Assembly: GCF_030700245.1 (NCBI RefSeq) | Contig: NZ_JAUYZI010000007.1 | Span: 62,001 to 126,000 of the forward strand | DNA: 64,000 bases | Direction of reading: 5' to 3' | Source of the DNA: Methylobacterium amylolyticum | Lineage (GTDB): Bacteria; Pseudomonadota; Alphaproteobacteria; Rhizobiales; Beijerinckiaceae | In this document: positions 55,537-64,000 of the stretch, in pieces | Layout: each line of letters starts with the position of its first letter | Numbering within the stretch: the first letter of the stretch is position 1 | Translations under genes and position numbers: made by a program | Notes under the pieces: model-generated | Told to the model about the DNA's origin: nothing | Seen by the model: the letters and a program-made list of their open reading frames with translations, nothing else | Databases searched by the model: none

Positions 55537-56463
55537 ATGTCCGAGACCGGCCTCCACCACGTCACGGCCTTCGCCGGGTCGGCCGCGCGCAACCTCGATT
55601 TCTACACGCGCGTGCTCGGCCTGCGGCTCGTGAAGAAGACCGTCAACTTCGACGATCCGGGCACCTACCACCTGTATTACGGCGACGAGACCGGCCGGCC
55701 CGGCACGCTCCTGACCTTCTTCCCGATCGCGCACGCCGCGCCGGGGCGGGTCGGGATCGGCGAGACGCAGGAGACCGCCTTCCGGGTGCCCCGCGCCTCG
55801 ATCGGCTGGTGGACCCACCGCCTGATCGAGGCCGGCGCCGCCCACGAGGCGCTGGTGCACGCGTTCGGCGAGCCGACCCTGCGGTTCCGCGATCCGGACG
55901 GCATGATGCTGGCGCTCGTCGGCACCGACGACGCCGGAGCGGCGCTCTGGACCGGCGGCACGGTCCCGGCGGAGCACGCGATCCGCGGCCTGCACGGGGT
56001 GACGCTGCTACTCGCCGAGGCGGGTCCCACCGCCGCGATCCTCACGGACGTGCTCGGCTTGACCGAGGCTGCCCGCGAAGGCTCGGCGACCCGCTACGTC
56101 GGCGGGGCCGCGATCGGCGGCTCGGTGACATTGCGGGCGGTGGGCGGCTTCCTGGCGGGCCGGACCGGTGCCGGCTCGGTGCACCACATCGCGTTCCGGG
56201 CGGCCGACGACGCCGCGCAGACCGCGATGGTCGCCCGGCTCAGGGAGGCGCACGGCCTCTCCGTCACCGAGCAGCGCGACCGCCAGTACTTCCGCTCGAT
56301 CTACTTCCGCGAGCCGGGCGGGGTGCTGTTCGAGATCGCCACCGACGCGCCGGGCTTCGCGATCGACGAGCCGGTCGCGGCGCTGGGCAGCGGCCTGAAG
56401 CTGCCGCCCGGCCTCGAACCGCACCGGGCGCAGATCGAGGACGTGCTGCCGAAGGTCGCCTGA
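55537..56463 (+). CDS. Ring-cleaving dioxygenase-like glyoxalase protein (MhqO-like)
   Basis: A 308-residue protein with two vicinal-oxygen-chelate domains. The first starts GLHHVTAFAGSAARNLDFYTRVLGLRLVKKTVNFDDPGTYHLYYGD. The second starts IRGLHGVTLLLAEAGPTAAIL and ends GSVHHIAFRAAD and FREPGGVLFEIATDAPGFAID. His and Glu at GLHHV, SVHHI and FEIAT are the probable metal ligands. This is the MhqO/YfcA-type dioxygenase family, which in Bacillus protects against (methyl)hydroquinone. It is followed by an MhqD-like hydrolase and a DoxX protein. The start at 55537 is the family N terminus. Confidence 0.9.
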   Translation: MSETGLHHVTAFAGSAARNLDFYTRVLGLRLVKKTVNFDDPGTYHLYYGDETGRPGTLLTFFPIAHAAPGRVGIGETQETAFRVPRASIGWWTHRLIEAGAAHEALVHAFGEPTLRFRDPDGMMLALVGTDDAGAALWTGGTVPAEHAIRGLHGVTLLLAEAGPTAAILTDVLGLTEAAREGSATRYVGGAAIGGSVTLRAVGGFLAGRTGAGSVHHIAFRAADDAAQTAMVARLREAHGLSVTEQRDRQYFRSIYFREPGGVLFEIATDAPGFAIDEPVAALGSGLKLPPGLEPHRAQIEDVLPKVA

Positions 56464-56523
56464 CCTCTAACCCCGCCCCGCAGACCCGCGGGGCGGGCTT
56501 CCACGAACGCCGGAGAGGCTGCC

Positions 56524-57156
56524 ATGACCGAGCGATCCCTCGAGTTCATCCACCATTTCGAGCCCAGCGCGGCGGGCATGCGGCCGCTGCTGCTGCTCCA
56601 CGGCACCGGCGGCGACGAGCGAGACCTGCTGCCGCTGGGCCGGCTCGTGGCGCCGGGCGCCGCCCTCCTCTCCCCGCGCGGCCCGGTTCTGGAGAACGGC
56701 ATGCCGCGCTTCTTCCGCCGGCTGGCAGAGGGCGTGTTCGACGAGGCGGACCTGCGCCGCCGCGCGGAAGACCTCGCCGACTTCGTCGCCGCGGCGCGGC
56801 CGCGCTACGGGCTCGATGCGCCGGTCGCACTGGGTTTCTCGAACGGCGCCAACATCGCCGCGGCGACCCTGCTCCTTCGGCCGGAGGCGCTGACCGGCGC
56901 GATCCTGCTGCGGGCAATGCCTCCGCTGGCCGACCCGCCCGCGGCGGATCTCGCGGGCAAACCGGTGCTGATCCTGTCCGGCGCGATGGACCCGATCGTC
57001 CCGGCCGAGACCGCCGCGCGCCTCGCCCGGCAGCTCGGCGCGGCGGGTGCCGCCGTGGAGCACCGGGTGCTGCCGGCCGGCCACGGTCTGGGTCAGGCCG
57101 ACGTGAGCTTGGCAACGGCCTGGGCGCGGGGTCTACAGCAGGCCCGCGCGGCCTGA
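56524..57156 (+). CDS. Carboxylesterase/phospholipase-like hydrolase (MhqD-like)
   Basis: A 210-residue alpha/beta hydrolase. PLLLLHGTGGDERDLLPLGRLVAPGAALLSPRGPVLENGMPRFFRRL (in part) is the family N terminus. GFSNGANIAAATLL has the nucleophilic Ser at residue 106, SGAMDPIVP the Asp near 158, and LPAGHGL the His near 188. MhqD of Bacillus belongs here, and its gene also sits next to mhqO. The role in quinone resistance is not biochemically clear. It is followed 45 bases later by doxX. Confidence 0.9.
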   Translation: MTERSLEFIHHFEPSAAGMRPLLLLHGTGGDERDLLPLGRLVAPGAALLSPRGPVLENGMPRFFRRLAEGVFDEADLRRRAEDLADFVAAARPRYGLDAPVALGFSNGANIAAATLLLRPEALTGAILLRAMPPLADPPAADLAGKPVLILSGAMDPIVPAETAARLARQLGAAGAAVEHRVLPAGHGLGQADVSLATAWARGLQQARAA

Positions 57157-57201
57157 CCGGCCCGGGCCCCGACTTCGCAGAACCGAGACCGGAGTTGCAC
57201 G

Positions 57202-57660
57202 ATGAGCACCACCCGAGCCCCGATCACCCGAGATCCGACCCGCGCGCTCGCCGCCGACAGCACCGTCGAGGCGCTGGCCCGCCCGCTGCCGGCGCTCGGA
57301 CGCGCGCTGATGGCGGCGATCTTCTTGGTGAGCGGCGTCGGCAAGCTCGCCGCGCCGGCCGCGACGATCGCCTATATCCAGAAAGCCGGGCTGCCGATGC
57401 CGGAGGTGGCCTTCGCGGTCGCGGCGGCGGTCGAGGTCGTGGGCGGCGTCCTGCTCCTGGTCGGCTACCGGACCCGCACCGTCGCCCTGGTGCTGGCGCT
57501 GTTCACGGTCGCCGCCGCACTGAGCTTCCACACCGCCTTCGGCGACCGGAACCAGTGGATCCACTTCCTGAAGAACCTCGCCATGGCCGGCGGGCTCCTC
57601 CAGGTCGCGGCCTTCGGCGCCGACGCCTTCAGCGTCGACGCCCAGCGCGGCCGGGTCTGA
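57202..57660 (+). CDS. DoxX family membrane protein
   Basis: A 152-residue membrane protein with four hydrophobic segments. LPALGRALMAAIFLVSGVGKLAAPAATIAYIQKAGLPMPEVAFAVAAAVEVVGGVLLLVGYRTRTVALVLALF (in part) is the DoxX signature. DoxX/CatD proteins accompany thiol-dependent dioxygenases in quinone-stress operons of Bacillus and are part of oxidoreductase complexes elsewhere. It completes a three-gene set with the MhqO-like and MhqD-like genes. The 13-base gap to the convergent gyrB leaves no room for a long terminator. Confidence 0.9.
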   Translation: MSTTRAPITRDPTRALAADSTVEALARPLPALGRALMAAIFLVSGVGKLAAPAATIAYIQKAGLPMPEVAFAVAAAVEVVGGVLLLVGYRTRTVALVLALFTVAAALSFHTAFGDRNQWIHFLKNLAMAGGLLQVAAFGADAFSVDAQRGRV

Positions 57661-57673
57661 CGGCGGTCGCGGC

Positions 57674-60196
<2,523 letters not shown>

Positions 60197-60203
60197 TCAG
60201 CCC

Positions 60204-60232
60204 AATATAGGGGTTCCGCCTTGTGATTGCAC
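60204..60232 (-). promoter_or_regulatory. Candidate gyrB promoter
   Basis: On the minus strand the -10 hexamer TATATT (60204-60209) is preceded at 17 bases by GTGCAA (60227-60232), a weak -35. This short AT-rich run is the only one in the gap. The leader would be about 80 bases. Confidence 0.4.
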
Positions 60233-60296
60233 GTTTTTCGGGCCGCTCGCGGCCCGTGCCGAACACCCTTCTGGCGCGGCTCGCGTTAAGGCCGCG

Positions 60297-61259
60297 TTAG
60301 CCGTCGATCCCCCCGGCACTGGCGGCGTCCAGACGTGCGACCGCCTCCTGCGGCAGCGTCAGCCGCACCGCGCCGAGCAGCTCGTCGAGCTGAGCCACCG
60401 ACGTGGCGCTGGCGATCGGCGCGGTGATGCCGGGCCGGGCGATCACCCAGGCGAGCGCCACCTGTGCCGGGCTTCCCCCGAGGTCGCGGGCCACGGCGTC
60501 GAGGACGTCGAGCAGGGCGAAGCCGCGCGGGTTCAGGTACTTGGCGACCCGGTTCTCGCGGGCGCGGCCGGCGGCGGCCCCGGCCGACCGGTACTTCCCC
60601 GTGAGGAAGCCCGCCGCCAGGGAGAAGTAGCCGATGACGCCGACCTCCCGCTCCCGGCAGAGCGGTTCCAACTCGGCCTCGTAGCCGCGGGCGGCGAGGC
60701 TGTAATCGGGTTGCAGGCACTCGTACCGGGGCAGGCCGCGCTCCGACGCGACCGACAGCGCCTCGCCGAGCCGGGCTGCATCGTGGTTCGAGGCGCCGAT
60801 CGCCCGGACCTTGCCGGCCGCGATCAGCCGCTCGTAGGCCCGCAGCGTCTCCTCCAGCGGCACGGAGGCGTCGTCGACGTGGGACTGGTAGAGGTCGATC
60901 CGGTCGGTGCCGAGCCGCCGCAGCGAGGCCTCGCAGGCGCGCTCGATATGGGCGGGCGACAGGCCTTGGCCGGCCTCGCCCATGTCCATCCCGACCTTGG
61001 TGGCGAGCACGATCTTTTCCCGCGCGCCGGGCCGCGCGGCGAGCCAGCGGCCGATCACCGTCTCCGACTCGCCGCCGACGTGGCCGGGCGCCCAGCGCGA
61101 GTACACGTCGGCGGTGTCGATGAAGTCGAACCCCGCTTCCACGTAGCGGTCGAGGATCGCGAAGGAGGTCGGCTCGTCGGCGGTCCAGCCGAACACGTTG
61201 CCGCCGAGGCAGAACGGGGCGACCGCGAGGTCCGAGCGGCCAATGCGGCGCTTCTCCAT
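60297..61259 (-). CDS. Aldo-keto reductase
   Basis: A 320-residue NADPH-dependent (beta/alpha)8 oxidoreductase. It has DFIDTADVYSRW with the catalytic Tyr near residue 53, IVLATKVGMDMG with Lys near 85, and DLYQSHVDDASVPLEETLRAYERL with His near 126. This corresponds to the YdjG/Tas-like group acting on aldehydes or ketones. It follows the MBL-fold hydrolase gene by 17 bases on the same strand, so both may serve in aldehyde (methylglyoxal-type) clearance. Confidence 0.92.
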   Translation of the reverse strand: MEKRRIGRSDLAVAPFCLGGNVFGWTADEPTSFAILDRYVEAGFDFIDTADVYSRWAPGHVGGESETVIGRWLAARPGAREKIVLATKVGMDMGEAGQGLSPAHIERACEASLRRLGTDRIDLYQSHVDDASVPLEETLRAYERLIAAGKVRAIGASNHDAARLGEALSVASERGLPRYECLQPDYSLAARGYEAELEPLCREREVGVIGYFSLAAGFLTGKYRSAGAAAGRARENRVAKYLNPRGFALLDVLDAVARDLGGSPAQVALAWVIARPGITAPIASATSVAQLDELLGAVRLTLPQEAVARLDAASAGGIDG

Positions 61260-61276
61260 GGTCGTATTCCTCCGCC

Positions 61277-61921
61277 TCAGCCCTGGAGGAACGGGTTCGA
61301 GACCCGCTCCTCGCCGAGCACGCCGGTCGGCCCGTGGCCGGGGATGAAGGCGACGTCGTCGCCCAAGGGCAGCACCTTCTCCTTGATGGCGCGGATCAGT
61401 TGCTCGTGGTTGCCGCCCGGCAGGTCGGTGCGGCCGATCGAGCCCTTGAACACCACGTCGCCGACCAGCGCGAAGCGCGCGTCGCGGCTCACGAACACCA
61501 CGCTGCCCGGCGAGTGGCCGGGGCAGTGCAGGATGTCGAAGCCGAGCCCGCCGACCGTGACCCCGTCACCCTCGTCGAGCCAGCGGTCCGGCGTCACCGG
61601 GCGCGCGGCTTCGAGGCCGTAATTGGCGGCGGTCTCGGGCAGGGAATCCAGCAGGAACCTGTCGGCCTGATGCGGCCCCTCGATCGGCACGCCGAGGCGC
61701 TCGCGCAGCTCGTCGGCGCCCGCGGCGTGGTCGACGTGACCGTGCGTCAGCAGGATCTTCTCGACGCGCACGCCCTGCTCGCGGATCGCCGCCTCGATCC
61801 GGTCGAGGTCGCCGCCGGGATCGACCACGGCGCCGACCTTGGTGGCGTCGTCCCAGATCAGGGTGCAGTTCTGCTGGAAGGGCGTGACCGGGATGATCCC
61901 GGCGCGGGGCGTTCCTGGCAT
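61277..61921 (-). CDS. MBL-fold hydrolase, glyoxalase II-like
   Basis: A 214-residue metallo-beta-lactamase-fold enzyme. THGHVDHAAGADEL (H-x-H-x-D-H near residues 60-66), HCPGHSPGSVVF, GDVVFKGSIGRTDLPGG and FIPGHGPTG supply the two-metal site. The layout is that of YcbL-type glyoxalase II-like thioesterases. It lacks the C-terminal glutathione-binding part of classical GloB, so it may act on other thioesters. It lies directly before the aldo-keto reductase. Confidence 0.92.
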   Translation of the reverse strand: MPGTPRAGIIPVTPFQQNCTLIWDDATKVGAVVDPGGDLDRIEAAIREQGVRVEKILLTHGHVDHAAGADELRERLGVPIEGPHQADRFLLDSLPETAANYGLEAARPVTPDRWLDEGDGVTVGGLGFDILHCPGHSPGSVVFVSRDARFALVGDVVFKGSIGRTDLPGGNHEQLIRAIKEKVLPLGDDVAFIPGHGPTGVLGEERVSNPFLQG

Positions 61922-62009
61922 CGGCTCGATCGGTCGCTGGGCGCGGCGAGGCGCGGAACCGTCCTTCTAGCCCCTTGCGCAGGTTTTGCGAGCCGGATTC
62001 CCCGCCCCC

Positions 62010-62519
62010 TCAGCGCGGAGGGAAGAGCAGGAGGGTGAGAAACAGTGTCCGCCCTTCTGAGCCTTCGGCCCGGAAACGGCGGATGGCAGTCTCGCCGATC
62101 TGGACCGCGATCAGCGCATCCGACGTGCGAACATGCGGTCTCGGATCGTAGTCGGCCCTGTGGCGCTTCTCCTGAAGCTCCAGCACGGCACTCGCGAAGC
62201 TCCGCAGGTTGGGTCCGAAACCCGTGCCGGACAGGTAGGGAAGGTACTTCGGTGACGGCTTCAACCGCTGCGCTTCCGTGCAGAGGTCGCGCAAGGCCCG
62301 ATGATCGACGCTGCGATAGACCAGTGCGTAGCGGGCAGAAGTGCGCTTGGTCGACCCGACGAAGGCATCCGCGGCCGCGGTCAGGACGGCGTGGAAGACC
62401 CCGTAATAGGCGGCCGAGATCGCGTGGCGGCTGTCGACCTGTCGCGGCGGGCCGGCAGGCGGCGCTTCGACGAGGCGCCGGGCCTGATCGAACAGGTGAT
62501 CCGCGTTCAGGACCGACAC
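62010..62519 (-). CDS. HEPN-domain protein
   Basis: A 169-residue helical protein. SRHAISAAYYGVFHAVLTAAADAF (residues 30-53) corresponds to the first helix of UPF0332-type HEPN domains (often RRAISRAYYAAFHAA), and ELQEKRHRADYDPRPHV (about 115-130) to the second with its Arg/His/Asp-Tyr signature. HEPN proteins are often RNA-cleaving toxins, paired with a nucleotidyltransferase-fold antitoxin. Here the upstream gene, 2 bases away, encodes a 99-residue protein that does not show the usual GSxARG motif. The pair may be a toxin-antitoxin system with a divergent partner, or a non-toxic RNA-binding pair. Confidence 0.75.
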   Translation of the reverse strand: MSVLNADHLFDQARRLVEAPPAGPPRQVDSRHAISAAYYGVFHAVLTAAADAFVGSTKRTSARYALVYRSVDHRALRDLCTEAQRLKPSPKYLPYLSGTGFGPNLRSFASAVLELQEKRHRADYDPRPHVRTSDALIAVQIGETAIRRFRAEGSEGRTLFLTLLLFPPR

Positions 62520-62521
62520 CG

Positions 62522-62821
62522 CTACGCCTCGTCGGCCCCGGCATCCGCGTGGAGTTCCTCTTCCGTCGCGTAGTCGATGAAGGCGAAGCGGTCTTCCCCG
62601 GCGATCTGGAGCTGCTGCTGGAGCGAGGACAGCACGTCGAGCGCCACATCACCGGTCACCCGCCGCGCGGCGCCGGGAGCGAGCACGACCGTGATCCGCA
62701 GCGCATCGTGCCCCGTGCTGTCCGTCATCGGCATCGCCACGATCCGTTCGAGGTCGGCCTTCGCGACGCGCGCCAGCGCCACGTCCCGGGCGATATCCTG
62801 AATCCGAGCGGTGTCGAGCAT
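62522..62821 (-). CDS. Small partner protein upstream of the HEPN gene
   Basis: A 99-residue protein that I do not recognise. An N-terminal amphipathic helix (TARIQDIARDVALARVAKADLERI) precedes a central beta strand, GHDALRITVVLAPG. A helix LDVLSSLQQQLQIAG, a short strand FAFIDYAT and an acidic end (EEELHADAGADEA) follow. The strand-helix order with DALRITVVL is vaguely like a minimal nucleotidyltransferase fold but lacks its Gly-Ser motif. It ends 2 bases before the HEPN gene, in the place of an antitoxin. It has no Cys, membrane segment or signal. Confidence 0.65.
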   Translation of the reverse strand: MLDTARIQDIARDVALARVAKADLERIVAMPMTDSTGHDALRITVVLAPGAARRVTGDVALDVLSSLQQQLQIAGEDRFAFIDYATEEELHADAGADEA

Positions 62822-62876
62822 GGCGGCGAAGATTACGTGCGTCGCCGAAGAATAGCACGGATCGCGCCGCGCCGCC

Positions 62877-64000
62877 TCACGTCGGCCGCCGCTTCAGCAG
62901 GGCGTCGAGGCCGCCCACCCGGAACCAGTGGTAGCCGTAGCCCTCCAGCATCAGCCCGTGGCGGCCGTCCGGCCCGGCCTCGCTGCGGGCGCCGGTGAGC
63001 AGGTCGACCAGCACCGCGCCCTCCGGGGCCGGCACGCCGGTGTCGAGGGCGATCTCGACCGGACCGGGATCGAGGTTGTGCAGGCACAGCACCGCATTGC
63101 CGCGCCAGTCGTAGCGCAGGGCGACCACCGCCTTCTCGCGGGTCGGCAGGGCGACCACGTCGCCCCAGCCGATCTCGGGCACCTCCTTGCGCAGGCGGAT
63201 GATGCCCTGCATCCAGTTGAGCAGCGAGTCGGCTTCGTGGCGCTGGTCGGCGACGTTGACGTGCGGGTAGCCGTAGGGGCCGCCCGCGATCACCGGGCTC
63301 ACCGGGCGGTCGGACAGGGTGAAGCCGCCGTGGACCTCGCCGGTCCACTGCATCGGCGTGCGGGCGCAGTCGCGCTCCTTCAGGGTGAGGTCGTCGCCCA
63401 TGCCGATCTCGTCGCCGTAGCGCAGCACCGGCGTGCCGGGCAGGGTGAACATCAGCGAGTAGGCGAGCCGGATCCGGCGCGGGTCGCCGTCCATCATCGG
63501 CGCGAACCGGCGGCGGATGCCCCGGTCGTAGAGCTGCATCCGCTTCTCGGGCCCGAACCTCTCGAATACCAGGGCCCGCTGCGTCTCGGTGAGGCGGCCG
63601 AGATCCAGCTCGTCGTGATTGCGCAGGAAGATGCCCCACTGGCAGGAGAGCGGCCGGGGCTTGGTGCGCTCGATCGCCTTCACCAGCGGCCGGGCGTCAT
63701 GGGCGGCCAGCGCGTAGAACGTCGCCTGATTGACCTGGAAGTTGAACATCATGTTCATGCGGTCGGCGTCGTCGCCGAAATAGTCGAGATCCTGCTTCGG
63801 CAGGACGTTGGCCTCGGCGAGGATGATCGCGTCGCCCTGGCGCCAGCTCAGGAACTCGCGGAAGTCGCGCAGCATGTCGAACTGCTCGCGCGGCTCGCCG
63901 GTCACGTCGGCGCCCTTCTCGGCGATCACGAACGGCACCGCGTCCATGCGGAAGCCCGAGACGCCGAGTTCGATCCAGAAGCCCATGATCTTCAGGATCT
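62877..64000 (-). CDS. GH13 trehalose synthase/alpha-glucosidase-like protein, 3' part
   Basis: Only the C-terminal part (about 374 codons) is in the window; the frame continues through 64000 (…ILKIMGFW). It has GVSGFRMDAVPFVI with the catalytic Asp, IILAEANV with the acid Glu, and RNHDELDLGRLTETQ with the transition-state Asp. GTPVLRYGDEIGMGDDLTLKERDCARTPMQW is characteristic of trehalose synthase and related alpha-glucosyl hydrolases. The C-terminal beta domain ends in YGYHWFRVGGLDALLKRRPT. No C-terminal maltokinase fusion is present. The exact substrate depends on the missing N terminus. Confidence 0.88.
   Translation of the reverse strand, partial: ILKIMGFWIELGVSGFRMDAVPFVIAEKGADVTGEPREQFDMLRDFREFLSWRQGDAIILAEANVLPKQDLDYFGDDADRMNMMFNFQVNQATFYALAAHDARPLVKAIERTKPRPLSCQWGIFLRNHDELDLGRLTETQRALVFERFGPEKRMQLYDRGIRRRFAPMMDGDPRRIRLAYSLMFTLPGTPVLRYGDEIGMGDDLTLKERDCARTPMQWTGEVHGGFTLSDRPVSPVIAGGPYGYPHVNVADQRHEADSLLNWMQGIIRLRKEVPEIGWGDVVALPTREKAVVALRYDWRGNAVLCLHNLDPGPVEIALDTGVPAPEGAVLVDLLTGARSEAGPDGRHGLMLEGYGYHWFRVGGLDALLKRRPT

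Overview
The window reads as a chromosomal segment of a high-GC alphaproteobacterium. The most likely family is Methylobacteriaceae (Methylobacterium or Methylorubrum). The support is a CcrM-type adenine methyltransferase, a single long Rsh protein, an isolated F0 operon (atpI-B-E-b'-b), the mutY-DUF721-dsbA order, a PHA-granule-region protein, and a formaldehyde-dehydrogenase-like alcohol dehydrogenase beside an FrmR/CsoR regulator. The genus is inferred from protein style and synteny; no rRNA is present to test it. I found no tRNA, rRNA, CRISPR array, insertion sequence or prophage. About 62 protein genes fill roughly 90 percent of the sequence.

Layout. 0-7 kb: a small unknown protein, a DUF2125 membrane protein, glmS converging on glmU (both UDP-GlcNAc synthesis), and rpoN upstream of glmU. 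7-18 kb: a Prx5-type peroxiredoxin, hisC2-tyrA, a DUF1488-like protein, metX-metW, a compositionally distinct lysE islet, slt, dapA-smpB and a NYN-domain protein. 18-25 kb: rsh and rpoZ, separated by a lactonase and a GH15 glucoamylase, then a beta-carbonic anhydrase with a Tat-like signal. 25-29 kb: fabD-fabG-acpP-fabF. 29-38 kb (all minus strand): a TadG/TadE/TadE pseudopilin trio, a yidB / small membrane protein / OmpA-like / uup group, a Pro-rich peptide, a PHA-region protein and rlpA. 38-45 kb: ccrM converging on mutY, DUF721, dsbA, then the F0 operon from a clear promoter.

45-64 kb is more accessory. It holds an esterase/haloperoxidase-type hydrolase, a manganese catalase behind a perfect palindrome, an FrmR-like repressor behind its own palindrome with a zinc alcohol dehydrogenase downstream, and a yellow/royal-jelly-type beta-propeller. 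Next come a five-gene operon (glycosyltransferase, 60-aa peptide, ferredoxin, ferredoxin reductase, P450) and a LysR-controlled mhqO-mhqD-doxX-like set that looks like a quinone detoxification unit. The window closes with gyrB, an aldo-keto reductase, a glyoxalase-II-like hydrolase, a HEPN protein with a small partner, and the 3' part of a GH13 trehalose-synthase-like gene cut by the window edge.

Non-coding structure is rich. A roughly 100-bp two-hairpin dispersed repeat occurs twice in full with compensatory stem changes, and once in part. A roughly 105-bp multi-hairpin repeat fills two convergent-gene gaps of nearly identical length (121 and 120 bp). A third inverted repeat lies between rpoN and glmU. 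Imperfect inverted repeats flank the lysE islet.
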